A stretch of DNA of 64,000 bases, from positions 930,001 through 994,000 of the forward strand of contig CAWGMT010000008.1 in assembly GCA_963823675.1 (NCBI GenBank), given 5' to 3'. This DNA is from CAWGMT01 sp963823675 (GTDB taxonomy: Bacteria; Planctomycetota; Planctomycetia; Isosphaerales; Isosphaeraceae). The notes under the pieces are model-generated. The model was not told where the DNA came from and searched no databases. It worked only from the letters and a program-made list of their open reading frames with translations. Position 1 is the first letter of the stretch, and each line of letters starts with the position of its first letter. A program made the position numbers and the translations under genes. This document shows positions 34,645 through 43,328 of the stretch, piece by piece.

Positions 34645-36906
34645 TTGGCTTTCCGACGTACCAGTGACGACGCTTCCGTTGCCGACACTCATGTCACGGC
34701 ATCGCCCTTTCGCATCTGCATCGAGCTGTTCGGGATCAGTTTCTTGATTCTCTTTTTCGAGCTCGCGTGCATTCGCTGGTTCGGCAGCACCGTGATCTTC
34801 CTGACATTCTTCACCAACATCGTGCTCATGGCCTGTTTCCTGGGCGTCTCGGTGGGATGCCTGGCCGCCGGACGACGGTGGTCGTTCATGAACGGGTTCA
34901 TTCCGCTCGCGCTGGTCGCGGTCGCGGCGGCCTGTGCCGTCTTCTGGGGGTACCAGCAATTCAGCCAGGTGATGATCGACGTTGGCGGCCAGCAATCGCC
35001 CCAACTGATCTACTTCGGTACCGATGCCCGTCGCCGGGACCCATCGCGATTCGTGATCCCGATCGAGGTCCTGGCCGGCGTTTTCTTCGTCCTGATCGCA
35101 CTCATGTTCATCGGACCGGGCCAGGAGCTGGGGCGGCGATTCAATGCCGTGACCAACCGGGCCGTGGCCTATACGGTGGATATCCTGGGAAGCCTGACCG
35201 GAATCGCTGTGTTCGGCCTGATGTCTTACTGCTGGCTGCCGGCGCTCTACTGGTTTGCGATCGCGCTGGTCCTCGGCTTGCTGTTCGTGAAACGAAAGCG
35301 GTGGCTCAGCATTGGCTGCGGGCTCCTGGTGCTGGGAGGGGTCTACCTGTCCGACTGGCCGCGGGACAGCCGCGGCGTCGAGACCGAGGTAACCTGGTCT
35401 CCCTATTATCAGATTCGCTACAAGCCGGTCTACAAGTCGATCGACGTGAACAACCTGGGGCATCAGGGCATGCTGCGGGTCGAGCTCGGCGGCCCTGCCT
35501 ACATGCTGCCGCACCTGCTCAATCGCGACGCGGGCGGCCGGCCGTTCGAGGATGTCATGATCGTCGGCGCCGGCTCGGGCAATGACGTGGCAGCGGCTTT
35601 GCGGCAAGGGGCAAAGCACGTCGATGCCGTGGAGATCGACCCGGTGATCAACATGCTCGGCCGCCGCGACCATCCCGATGCGCCCTACAGCGACCGCAGG
35701 GTCGCGATCCAGCTTGACGACGGGCGGAGCTTCATTCGTAAGACCGACCGTGCCTACGACCTGATCAGCTACGCGGTCGTCGATTCGCTGGCCTTGCACT
35801 CCAGTTACTCGAGCATCCGCCTCGAGAGCTTCCTCTTTACCGAAGAGGCGTTCCGCGACGTGAAGGCCAGGCTCAAGCCTGGCGGCGTCTTCGCCATGTA
35901 TAACTTTTACCGCCAGGGCTGGGTCGTCGCCCGATTGGTCCGGCTTGCCGAGAAAGTCTTCGGCGCCAAGCCCCTGGTGATCTCGCTGCCCTATCAGGAC
36001 CGGATCGGTCCGACAAACGACCAGCGCGACTACATCACCTTCTTGCTGGTCGGCAACGACGAGTCGAAAGTGGTCGACGCGATGCGCGCTCGCTTCGCCA
36101 AGGACAGGTTCTTCTGGCTGTCCGATCAGCCCCAGCTCAATGAGCCGCTCGACGGTTTCGGCCCTGCGCCGCCCGTTGGCTCCCTTACGCGGGGGCCGAA
36201 GTTCAACAAGATCGGCCCCACGGTCGTCGAGCTGACCGGGACCGAGCGGGTTCCCACGGATGACTGGCCCTTCCTGTACCTGCGCGATCCCGCGATTCCC
36301 AGCCTGAACCTGCGTGGAATCGCGCTGCTGGGCGTGCTCTCGCTGGCCGTGCTGTTCGCGTTCACGCCGGCGCGGAAGCTGCGGCCTAGCGGCCAGATGT
36401 TCTTCCTGGGCGCGGGCTTCATGCTGCTGGAAACCAAGGGCGTCGTTCACATGGCCCTTCTGTTCGGCTCGACCTGGATGGTCAATTCGATCGTCTTTTT
36501 CTCGATCCTCACCATGATTTTGTTCAGCAACATGTATGTCCTGGCGATCAAGCCACGCACGCTCTGGCCTTACTTTGTGCTGCTCGTTTTGGCGCTCTTC
36601 TTCAGCAGCCTGGTGCCGATGAACAGCTTCCTGAGCTTGCCGGGCGCTGCCAAGATCATCATCTCGTGCAGCCTGTTCTACGTACCGGTCTTCTTCGCCG
36701 GGGTGATCTTCGCAACGGCGTTTTGCGCCAGCACCCGGCCGGACGTCGATTTCGGGTCGAACATCGGCGGGATCATCCTGGGGGGCTTGAGCGAGCATCT
36801 CTCGCTGGTGCTCGGTTTCAATCATCTGCTCTGGGTCGCGATTGCGTATTACCTGCTCGCGGCGGTGTTGCGGCCCGGTGGGCGAGCGCCCGCGGCCGTG
36901 CCGTGA
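34645..36906 (+). CDS. Multi-pass membrane protein with spermidine synthase-like SAM-binding domain
   Basis: 753 aa, starting at a TTG with GAGGAA seven bases upstream. N-terminal membrane bundle: FGISFLILFFELACIRWFGS, TVIFLTFFTNIVLMACFLGV, LYWFAIALVLGLLFVKRKRW. A soluble middle has a Rossmann SAM/dcSAM site: FEDVMIVGAGSGNDVAAALR, then QGAKHVDAVEIDPVINMLGR and QLDDGRSFIRKTDRAYDLIS. The C-terminal third is membrane again (LFYVPVFFAGVIFATAFCAS). The architecture matches the membrane-fused spermidine synthase-like family widespread in planctomycetes; true polyamine synthesis is unproven. Divergent from prfB. Confidence 0.8.
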   Translation: MAFRRTSDDASVADTHVTASPFRICIELFGISFLILFFELACIRWFGSTVIFLTFFTNIVLMACFLGVSVGCLAAGRRWSFMNGFIPLALVAVAAACAVFWGYQQFSQVMIDVGGQQSPQLIYFGTDARRRDPSRFVIPIEVLAGVFFVLIALMFIGPGQELGRRFNAVTNRAVAYTVDILGSLTGIAVFGLMSYCWLPALYWFAIALVLGLLFVKRKRWLSIGCGLLVLGGVYLSDWPRDSRGVETEVTWSPYYQIRYKPVYKSIDVNNLGHQGMLRVELGGPAYMLPHLLNRDAGGRPFEDVMIVGAGSGNDVAAALRQGAKHVDAVEIDPVINMLGRRDHPDAPYSDRRVAIQLDDGRSFIRKTDRAYDLISYAVVDSLALHSSYSSIRLESFLFTEEAFRDVKARLKPGGVFAMYNFYRQGWVVARLVRLAEKVFGAKPLVISLPYQDRIGPTNDQRDYITFLLVGNDESKVVDAMRARFAKDRFFWLSDQPQLNEPLDGFGPAPPVGSLTRGPKFNKIGPTVVELTGTERVPTDDWPFLYLRDPAIPSLNLRGIALLGVLSLAVLFAFTPARKLRPSGQMFFLGAGFMLLETKGVVHMALLFGSTWMVNSIVFFSILTMILFSNMYVLAIKPRTLWPYFVLLVLALFFSSLVPMNSFLSLPGAAKIIISCSLFYVPVFFAGVIFATAFCASTRPDVDFGSNIGGIILGGLSEHLSLVLGFNHLLWVAIAYYLLAAVLRPGGRAPAAVP

Positions 36907-36954
36907 GGAGCGAGGTCGAGTCGAACAGGTCCACAATCGGGAGAGCAGTTCGTG

Positions 36955-37025
36955 GGTGGTTACCGGAAGAGTCGTCTTTCGCTCCGCGAAAGGCGACACT
37001 TTGTTGCGCAGCGCCTAAGCGGAGG
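36955..37025. repeat. Dispersed palindromic repeat (TTTCGCTCCGCGAAAG family), copy 1
   Basis: ACCGGAAGAGTCGTC, CTTTCGCTCCGCGAAAG (near-palindrome), GGCGACA and TTGTTGCGCAGCGCC follow in order. The same order occurs at 43061-43145 and 60545-60615, and partial copies at 38057-38165 and 51175-51240. Confidence 0.8.
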
Positions 37026-37054
37026 TCAAGTATCGCAGAGGGGATTGGTGAAGC

Positions 37055-38049
37055 ATGTTCGAGTGGGTCGGCGGGACACCGTTCTCCGCTGGTGTCGTGG
37101 GCCGTCTGGCTCCCTCACCCACCGGCGGTTTGCACCTCGGTCACGCCCGAACTTTTCTGATCGCCTGGCTCGCCGCGCGGCACGCCGGCGGGCGCGTGAT
37201 CCATCGAATCGAGGACCTCGATGCGACGCGAGCGGCGCGGAGGCCCGGGAAGGGGCGGTCGTCGATCTGCGCTGGCTGGGCCTCGACTGGGATGAGGGGC
37301 CCGATCTCGGAGGGCCAAGGGCGCCGTACATTCAATCGCAGCGATCGTCGTTCTACGAAGCAGCTCTCGATCGACTCAAAGCCACCGAGAGCATTTACCC
37401 ATGCACCTGCACGCGAGCCGACATTGAGCGCGCGGCCAGCGCCCCTCATCCCGAGGAGGAAGGGCCGAGCTATCCCGGAACCTGTGCGCATCGGTGCGTG
37501 GCCGACGCAACGGCCCTGGCCGATCGCCCATTTGCCTGGCGTTTTCGGGTCTCGCCGGGCGCCATCGTCTGGGACGACCTGTTCCGGGGCCCAACGGCGC
37601 TCGACCCATCCGAATTGGGCGGCGATTTCATCGTGGGGCGCCAGGGCGTCGGCCCCTCGTATCAGCTTGCCGTCGTCGCCGACGACGCCCAGATGGGGGT
37701 TAACCAGGTCATCCGCGGCAACGACCTCGTGAACAGTACACCCCGGCAGATCCTGCTGTACCGGCGGCTGGACTGGCCGGTGCCGCGGTTCGGCCACGTG
37801 CCGCTGGCGATCGGCGCCGACGGCCGCCGCCTGGCCAAGCGCGAAGGCTCGCTCAAGCTGGCAACGCTCCGCGAGGCCGGCGTCGACCCGCGCCGGCTGA
37901 TTGGTTGTCTCGTGCACACGTGCGGATGGTCGCGCTCGATCAACCTCTCGTGGCCAGCAAATTGGATCGATCGCTTCGACCCGGCCTCGATTCCGTTGCA
38001 CAACTGGGTCGTGACGCCAAAATGGCTCGACTCGCTGCGGGCGAACTAA
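37055..38049 (+). CDS. gluQRS: Glutamyl-Q tRNA(Asp) synthetase, frameshifted
   Basis: GluQRS charges queuosine at the wobble base of tRNA-Asp with glutamate. The class I signature is RLAPSPTGGLHLGHARTF, followed by RIEDLD. One base is missing near 37224-37235; after the shift the frame continues with LRWLGLDWDEGPDLGGPRAP, the zinc-type cysteines of YPCTCTRADIERA and CAHRC, and KMSKS-like RRLAKREGS. Corrected length is about 331 aa, normal for the family. The single-base shift in a G/C-rich run is probably a sequence error. It follows the membrane-synthase gene and a palindromic repeat. Confidence 0.85.
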
Positions 38050-38056
38050 GCGCCGT

Positions 38057-38165
38057 GTGAAAGGAAGTGTCGGCTTTCGCTCCGCGAAAGCAAGTGTCGC
38101 CTTTCGCTCCGCGAAAGGAGGTACTTCCGCGCAGCGAAAGGCGACTTTTCGGAAACTTGTTTGCG
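38057..38165. repeat. Palindromic repeat family, copy 2 (three half-units)
   Basis: CTTTCGCTCCGCGAAAG occurs twice (about 38073-38120), followed by a GCGCAGCGAAAGGCGAC half-unit, making a compact run of potential hairpins directly after the gluQRS stop, where it may end transcription. Confidence 0.75.
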
Positions 38166-38213
38166 TCCCAATCCTCAGGGGCGCTCACGGCGAGCCGGCC
38201 AGAATTGGCGCCA

Positions 38214-38831
38214 TTAGGCCGGGACTGCTTCCCACGCCGACTGGTACGTTCCTTCCAACGGCAGGGGAACATAGACCTGCGGGCTCAAGAACAACGGCAT
38301 CTCCGGCAGGGTAGCGCCAACCGCCACCGGTTCCACGAACGATTTGGGGAACGGCTCGCCAATGTAAGATGCGAGCGTCAGCGGCCTGTCCGAGGGCGGA
38401 GTGAACTCGCTGTCGGTGAACTCATGCCAAATGGCTTTATGAATGCTCCGCTGGTTGCGCGGAGCGGGCGGAAAGAGATCGATGATCACCAGGTGAATGC
38501 GGTTACGGAGTACCTGCACCGCCTTCTCCACGAATGATCGCAGCGCATGGCGCGAGCTCTTGTTACCAGGCGAAACGATCTCCAGGATGGCGATGATCTG
38601 GTGGCCGCGCGTGCGTCGGATGACGACTGATCTGGCCTTCGCTGCATACTGTTCCGGCTCGGCGCGTCCGCGGGCATCTTGGCCGAGTACTCCGGCAATC
38701 TGTTCGGCCAGCGCGTAGTAATTCGGCGGAAGCAGCCCGCGATTCAAGACTCGACAGAGGTCGCCAATCCACTCAAGGTGAAAATGGTGAAAGATCCCGG
38801 CGCCAACCCGGGTCCAGTCGTGAATCGGCAT
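38214..38831 (-). CDS. DUF4058 family protein, internally shortened
   Basis: 205 aa starting MPIHDWTRVGAGIFHHFHLE, the standard opening of DUF4058. Further family blocks: ALNRGLLPPNYYALAEQ-type (here VLNRGLLPPNYYALAEQIAG), RAEPEQYAAKARSVVIRRTR, IAILEIVSPGNKSSRHALRS and VYVPLPLEGTYQSAWEAVPA at the end. About 30-40 residues usually found between LGPD-like and AEPEQ are absent, so either a short variant or an internal deletion. GAGGAAAAG lies before the ATG. Function unknown; the family is abundant in planctomycetes and cyanobacteria (from memory). Confidence 0.82.
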   Translation of the reverse strand: MPIHDWTRVGAGIFHHFHLEWIGDLCRVLNRGLLPPNYYALAEQIAGVLGQDARGRAEPEQYAAKARSVVIRRTRGHQIIAILEIVSPGNKSSRHALRSFVEKAVQVLRNRIHLVIIDLFPPAPRNQRSIHKAIWHEFTDSEFTPPSDRPLTLASYIGEPFPKSFVEPVAVGATLPEMPLFLSPQVYVPLPLEGTYQSAWEAVPA

Positions 38832-38918
38832 GGACTTTTCCTCGCGAACAGTTGACCAGAGACATCTGGTCGGTCATGAGAGATAACCAGGAGGAAATGT
38901 CGAAAGCCGCGCCCGAGC

Positions 38919-39116
38919 TCATTCGTTCGATGTCGGCTTCTTCGGAACTGCTTGTTCCGGGGCCCGACCTTTTCGAGTCAGCGACACGTAGGTCCGGCCG
39001 CTCATTCTCTCTTGTTCTTTGATGTCGCGGGAAATCGCGTCGATATCGTAATTGAACCGTGCCGCGTACGCTTCGCGCTCCGCGCGAATCTCATCCACAA
39101 GACTGTCGATTGACAA
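38919..39116 (-). CDS. Antitoxin-like small protein, partner of the PIN-domain gene
   Basis: 65 aa from a TTG start (SIDSLVDEIRAEREAYAARF followed by NYDIDAISRDIKEQERMSGR). The block REAYAxxFxYDxDAIxxDxKEQER with SGRTYVSL is a recurrent small protein that follows PIN-domain genes in cyanobacteria and planctomycetes (from memory). The start lies four bases after the PIN gene stop, and a GGAG within the toxin gene end serves as ribosome-binding site. Role as antitoxin is inferred from size and position. Confidence 0.65.
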   Translation of the reverse strand: MSIDSLVDEIRAEREAYAARFNYDIDAISRDIKEQERMSGRTYVSLTRKGRAPEQAVPKKPTSNE

Positions 39117-39120
39117 GGTA

Positions 39121-39585
39121 TCAGGGCTCCATCAGTTCTGGCGGGGTACAAATCCGCGGCGCCGGATATCCGTGATCGTCGCAGACGGACTCGATGCCGC
39201 CCCGCAGGACGGCGTTGGCGATGTGAGCGCAGTTCCACGTCAGCAAGTAATCCATCCCGCTAACAGCGGCGATGGCGATATGGAAAGCGTTGACTCCCGC
39301 CTGCGCCGGTAGCGGAACTCGCCGGAGAAGTTCCTCCGCCAACCGTGTTGCGTCCTCGGTCAATTCCAGTATTGCAATGTTCTCAAGCAGCTTCAACCTT
39401 TCCTCCGCTGCGGTTTTGTCGCCCGCGCTCACCTCTCGGATGACAACTTGCGATACAAATAGGTCAAAATCCGCGCGTCTCGTATCCCACCACTCACGAG
39501 TGATCTGTTGGCGAGCCGCCCGGATTAAATCACGGCTGGGCCAAGCCGCCGGAGAACCAGGAATTGTCGTCTCAAAACCGCCCAA
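39121..39585 (-). CDS. PIN-domain protein, VapC-like toxin
   Basis: 154 aa from a TTG start. PIN-type features: ETTIPG near the start, LFVSQVVIREVSAGDKTAAE with the conserved acidic cluster, LAEELLRRVPLPAQAGVNAF, HIAIAAVSGMDYLLTWNCAH and a closing PRICTPPELME. The expected second acidic residue occupies the position read as N in GVNAFHIA; family members usually have D there, so one metal ligand may be changed. PIN toxins cut RNA. The toxin gene comes first, then the small partner. Its start overlaps the end of the FAD oxidoreductase gene by 14 bases. Confidence 0.72.
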   Translation of the reverse strand: MGGFETTIPGSPAAWPSRDLIRAARQQITREWWDTRRADFDLFVSQVVIREVSAGDKTAAEERLKLLENIAILELTEDATRLAEELLRRVPLPAQAGVNAFHIAIAAVSGMDYLLTWNCAHIANAVLRGGIESVCDDHGYPAPRICTPPELMEP

Positions 39586-40831
39586 CCCGATACGGCGCCG
39601 GATCGATGTGGGGCGTGGCTCCCCCGGCCATTTCGGCGACCAGCTTGCCGGTTGCCGGTGCCATCGAGAGACCCAGCATGTTGTGGCCGGCCGCGATGAT
39701 CACGTTCGTGAAGGCGGGACTGAAATCGATGATGGGCAAGCTGTCATAAGTCATGGGCCGCCAGCCATACCACTCTTCCACCACGGGGTCGCAGTACGGT
39801 TCGCGCAAGTAGTCCTTCGCGCCGTCCTTGAGAAGCTGGAGCCGCTCGGGGCGGATCGAGCTGTCGTAGCCGGCGAATTCCATCGTCGAGCCCAGGCGGT
39901 ATCCCGACTGAAACGGCGTGACCGCCACGCGGGTCTCGGGAAAGATCATGGGCATCCGGGGACAGACCGGCGGCCGCGGCATGGTCAGGCTGTACCCCTT
40001 TCCCGGCTGAATCGGCAGCCGGCAGCCGAGCTGATCGTTCAGGAGCGGCGTCCAGGCCCCGGTCGCGACGATGAAGAGGTCCGCGGCTAGCTCCCCGCCG
40101 GCCGTGACGGCGGCCAGCACGCGGCCGTTTTGCACGCGAAATTGCTGGAAGCCGCAATTCTCGCCAATGGTCACTCCGCGACTCTCGAGATGATTCCGCC
40201 AGGCTCGCATGAGCCGGTCGGGCCGCAAATGAGCGTCGTCGCGATACCACCACCCGCCGGCGAGCCCCGGCCGAAGCGCGGGCTCGAGCTCCAGGAGCGC
40301 GGCAGCATCCAGCCGCCGCGCCGGGCAGTGAAAGACGTCGGTCATCAGTTTATCGGTCGCGGCGTATGCCTCCATCTCGTGCTTCGACCGGTATGCGAAT
40401 AGCATCCCGCGGCTCTCGAACTCGCAGTCGAGCGATTCGCCCTCGATCAGCTCACGGTAGAGCGCTAGCGACGACAGCAAGAGCGGCTGGATACCCCGGC
40501 CGGCCGCGATCATGTCGCGCTCATTGCACCGCGCGGCGAAGTGGAGCAGCCACGACCAGAGGGCCGGGTCGAACCGCGCCCTGATCGCAAAGGGCGAATT
40601 ATGCTGGAACAGGCTCTTGACCGCCTTGCCGACCATCCCCGGCTCGGCCAGGGGCAAAACATGGCTAGTGCAGATGAAGCCGCAGTTGGCGTGCGAGCTG
40701 CCGCTCGCATACGTGCCACGGTCGATGAGTGTGACCTTCCAGCCGCCACGCGTTAGAAAATGAGCGCAGGCCGCGCCGATGACGCCCCCGCCGATCACGA
40801 TCGCAGTGCGTGCCGATATGTCGATCGTCAT
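39572..40831 (-). CDS. FAD-dependent D-amino acid dehydrogenase (probable D-hydroxyproline dehydrogenase)
   Basis: 419 aa DAO-family enzyme. FAD-binding ARTAIVIGGGVIGAACAHFL near the N-terminus, then GSSHANCGFICTSHVLPLAE, FIVATGAWTPLLNDQLGC, LPIQPGKGYSLTMPRP and a C-terminal VIIAAGHNMLGLSMAPATGK. In a cluster with 4-hydroxyproline epimerase and a DHDPS-like deaminase, the expected reaction is oxidation of cis-4-hydroxy-D-proline to pyrroline-4-hydroxy-2-carboxylate. The ATG at 40831 lies in the second copy of a 22-bp duplication of the epimerase gene end, so the two genes may once have overlapped in an ATGA. Confidence 0.82.
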   Translation of the reverse strand: MTIDISARTAIVIGGGVIGAACAHFLTRGGWKVTLIDRGTYASGSSHANCGFICTSHVLPLAEPGMVGKAVKSLFQHNSPFAIRARFDPALWSWLLHFAARCNERDMIAAGRGIQPLLLSSLALYRELIEGESLDCEFESRGMLFAYRSKHEMEAYAATDKLMTDVFHCPARRLDAAALLELEPALRPGLAGGWWYRDDAHLRPDRLMRAWRNHLESRGVTIGENCGFQQFRVQNGRVLAAVTAGGELAADLFIVATGAWTPLLNDQLGCRLPIQPGKGYSLTMPRPPVCPRMPMIFPETRVAVTPFQSGYRLGSTMEFAGYDSSIRPERLQLLKDGAKDYLREPYCDPVVEEWYGWRPMTYDSLPIIDFSPAFTNVIIAAGHNMLGLSMAPATGKLVAEMAGGATPHIDPAPYRVGRF

Positions 40832-40928
40832 TGCCGGATGCCCATTGCGAACCTTCCTAACTCAGGACAAAGAACCAAGGACAAAGGACCAAGGACCAAT
40901 GACAAAGTCATTGCCGGATGCCCATTGC
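40827..40928. repeat. 22-bp direct duplication flanking a low-complexity insert at a gene junction
   Basis: The 22 bases at 40827-40848 are repeated exactly at 40907-40928 (core TTGCCGGATGCCCATTGC). Between them lie 58 bases dominated by ACAAAGAACCAAGGACAAAG-type runs. The downstream copy carries the epimerase stop, the upstream copy the dehydrogenase ATG. Confidence 0.85.
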
Positions 40929-41900
40929 AAAGGGGTCGGCAGGGTCGATGATCAAGGTCGATTCCGCGTTGACGTAGGCCGTGCCGCGGATCAGCGGCGT
41001 GACTCGGCCCTCCACGTCTTGCACCGAGCTTTCGACCGGGCTGCCGGTCGTGATCGTGCGTGGCATGACCCGGCCCTCGTCTTCGATTCGCACTGAGCCT
41101 TCGAATATGCTGCCGATCACGCTCTCCTGCCGCCAGACCTGCCCCGGGGCGAGCTTCCCATCGGCATGGAGACACGCGAGCTTGGCGCTGGTGCCGGTCC
41201 CGCAGGGTGAGCGGTCGTATGCCTTGCCCGGGCACAGAACGAAATTCTTGGAGTCGGCGCCGGCCTGGGTTGGCGGCCCGAAGAGCTCGATGTGGTCGAT
41301 CTCGGCGCCGCCGGCGCCGCGGATGCCCGCGGCCGTCAAAGCCTGGCGGATGCGCCAGGTCACCTCCGTCAGCCGCTCGACGTTGACGGCGCCGAGCGTC
41401 TCGCCATGATCCTGGACCAGGAAAAACCAGTTGCCACCCCAGGCCACGTCGCCCTGGTAGGTGCGCAGGCCCGGCACCTCGACCGGCACGTTTCTGGCCA
41501 GGCGATAGCTCTCGACATTCTCGATCAGGACGGTGTTGCGATCTTCGAGCGTGATGGTGACGTCGCCGACGGGCGTTTCGAGCCGATGCGAGCCCGGCCC
41601 GATCCGGCCCAGGTGCGCCAGTGCCACGCCGACGCCGATCGTGCCGTGCCCGCACATGTGAAGATAGCCGATATTATTGAAGTAGATCACGCCGGACGCG
41701 CAATCCGGGTCGACCGGCGGCAGCAGGATCGCGCCGACCATGACGTCCGAGCCGCGCGGCTCGTTGACCACGGCCGAGCGAAACGAGTCATGGCGATCGC
41801 GGAACACGGCGAGCCGCTGTGCCATCGTGCCGGCGCCCAGGTCGGGCCCGCCCGCGACGACCACGCGAGTCGGCTCGCCGCCGGTGTGCGTGTCGATCAC
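40908..41900 (-). CDS. 4-hydroxyproline epimerase (proline racemase family)
   Basis: 330 aa. Interconverts trans-4-hydroxy-L-proline and cis-4-hydroxy-D-proline by a two-base mechanism. Catalytic Cys residues are both present: LHMCGHGTIGVGVALAHLG and YDRSPCGTGTSAKLACLHAD. Substrate and fold motifs: VIDTHTGGEPTRVVVAGG at the start, NEPRGSDVMVGAILLPP, VAWGGNWFFLV, GTAYVNAESTLIIDPADPF. Two cysteines, rather than Thr at the second site, favour the epimerase over trans-3-hydroxyproline dehydratase. The start is a GTG at 41900, a little short of some relatives. Middle gene of the three-gene operon. Confidence 0.9.
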   Translation of the reverse strand: MIDTHTGGEPTRVVVAGGPDLGAGTMAQRLAVFRDRHDSFRSAVVNEPRGSDVMVGAILLPPVDPDCASGVIYFNNIGYLHMCGHGTIGVGVALAHLGRIGPGSHRLETPVGDVTITLEDRNTVLIENVESYRLARNVPVEVPGLRTYQGDVAWGGNWFFLVQDHGETLGAVNVERLTEVTWRIRQALTAAGIRGAGGAEIDHIELFGPPTQAGADSKNFVLCPGKAYDRSPCGTGTSAKLACLHADGKLAPGQVWRQESVIGSIFEGSVRIEDEGRVMPRTITTGSPVESSVQDVEGRVTPLIRGTAYVNAESTLIIDPADPFAMGIRQ

Positions 41901-41997
41901 GGCAACGCGCTGTGCATGATCTGGTTTCTCTACTCCAGCGAAGGATGGCCACGCGATCAGATGTTAAATCTGCTCTGCATCTGCTGGTCTCCTCGGT

Positions 41998-42896
41998 TCA
42001 GCGCAGCTTGGGACGGGTGGCGATCCCGTGGCGAATGACGGCCAGGACTCGCTCGCGCTCCTCTCCCAAAAGCGGCAGCCTGGGCGCTCGCACGACCTCC
42101 GATCCCAGCCCGCATTCTTGCTGTGCCAGCTTGATATACTGTACCAGCTTCACGTGTGTATCCAGGTGCAACAGCGGCGTGTACCAGCGGTACACCTTGA
42201 GTGCTTCCTCCCAGCGGCCCGACGTGGCCAGATCCCAGAGCAGCCGATTCTCCGCCGGAAAGGCATTGACTAGCCCCGAAATCCACCCCTTCGCGCCAGG
42301 AGAATGCTCTCCAGCACCAGGTCGTCGACCCCGCAGAACAGGACATAGCGATCGCCGCAGATGTTCTTGAGGTCGGTGATTCGCCGGACGTTCTCCGACG
42401 ACTCCTTGATCGCGACCAGGCTTGGCTCGTCGCCAAGCTCGACAAACATCTCGGGCGTGAAGTCCACCGAGTACGACACGGGGTTGTTGTAGACCATGAT
42501 CTCCAGGTCGGTCGCGCGGGCCACCGCGCGGAAATGAGCGATCGACTCGCGCGGGTCCGACTTGTAAACCATGCCCGGCAGGACCATCAGCCCGTCAACC
42601 CCGAGCCGCTTGGCGTCCGACGCAAACCGGCAAGCCAAGGCCGTCGTGCACTCGGCGACTCCCGTCAGAACGGGGACGCGCTTGGCGACGTGCTGGACGC
42701 TCGCGTGCAAGACCTCGAGCTTTTCCTGGTACTCGAGCGAACAGTTTTCCCCCACCGTGCCCAGCATAATCAGCCCGTGAACGCCCGCCTCGATCATCCG
42801 GTCGAGATGGGCCAGCGTGGCGGGAACATCGAGCGACTGGTCAGGCTCGAACTGGGTCGTGGCCGCGGGGAAAACGCCCTGCCATTTCACACTCAT
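41998..42896 (-). CDS. DHDPS/NAL-family protein, probable pyrroline-4-hydroxy-2-carboxylate deaminase, frameshifted
   Basis: First gene of the hydroxyproline operon. TIM-barrel lyase: GVFPAATTQFEPDQSLDVPA, GVHGLIMLGTVGENCSLEYQ, LEIMVYNNPVSYSVDFTPEM with the conserved Tyr, and Schiff-base Lys in SLVAIKESSENVRRI. One G is missing near 42298 (CTGGCGCGAAG); after it the frame continues with KGWISGLVNAFPAENRLLW, VYRWYTPLLHLDTHVKLVQY and a terminal HGIATRPKLR, giving 299 aa. In this setting the expected reaction is deamination of pyrroline-4-hydroxy-2-carboxylate to 2-oxoglutarate semialdehyde. Confidence 0.85.
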
Positions 42897-43060
42897 CAGG
42901 CTGCTCCTCGGCAAAACGGCACGCACCGATCTTGAGAGATCGTATTGTACACGGTCACGAGAATAACGATATCACATCCGGGAGCCAACTCCATACCGCA
43001 TGTCATCCTGCGGGGTGACTCGATCTTCGATAATGCCCGCTACGTGCCGGGCGGACCATT

Positions 43061-43145
43061 GGTAAGAGTCGTCTTTCGCTCCGCGAAAGAAAGCCCTTTC
43101 GCGGAGCGACAGGCGACAATTATTGTTGCGCAGCGCCCAACGCGG
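43061..43145. repeat. Palindromic repeat family, copy 3
   Basis: GGTAAGAGTCGTCTTTCGCT, CCGCGAAAG, then the inverted CTTTCGCGGAGCGACAGG, then TTGTTGCGCAGCGCCC. Both arms are complete, so a long hairpin is possible. It is part of the gene-free spacer 42897-43328. Confidence 0.8.
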
Positions 43146-43169
43146 CGGAGCTGCAACCGAGGGATCGGG

Positions 43170-43235
43170 GGACAGAGCCCCCTCCTACACAAATCGCCGC
43201 GCGGCGCCGGCCTCTTGTAGGAGCCGGCTCTGTCC
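43170..43235. repeat. Inverted repeat (TGTAGGAGCCGGCTCTGTCC family)
   Basis: GGACAGAGCCCCCTCCTACA (43170-43189) and TGTAGGAGCCGGCTCTGTCC (43216-43235) are inverted with two mismatches. A single arm of the same family is at 53627-53646. The remaining bases of the spacer 42897-43328 show no gene. Confidence 0.8.
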
Positions 43236-43328
43236 GGCGATCCCACGATGCGCATCGTGCGGAGATCTCTTCGAGAAAGAATCTGAGTCCAATCCTTGAA
43301 CAGTCCCGCTTCGCGGCCGCCCCGCCCG

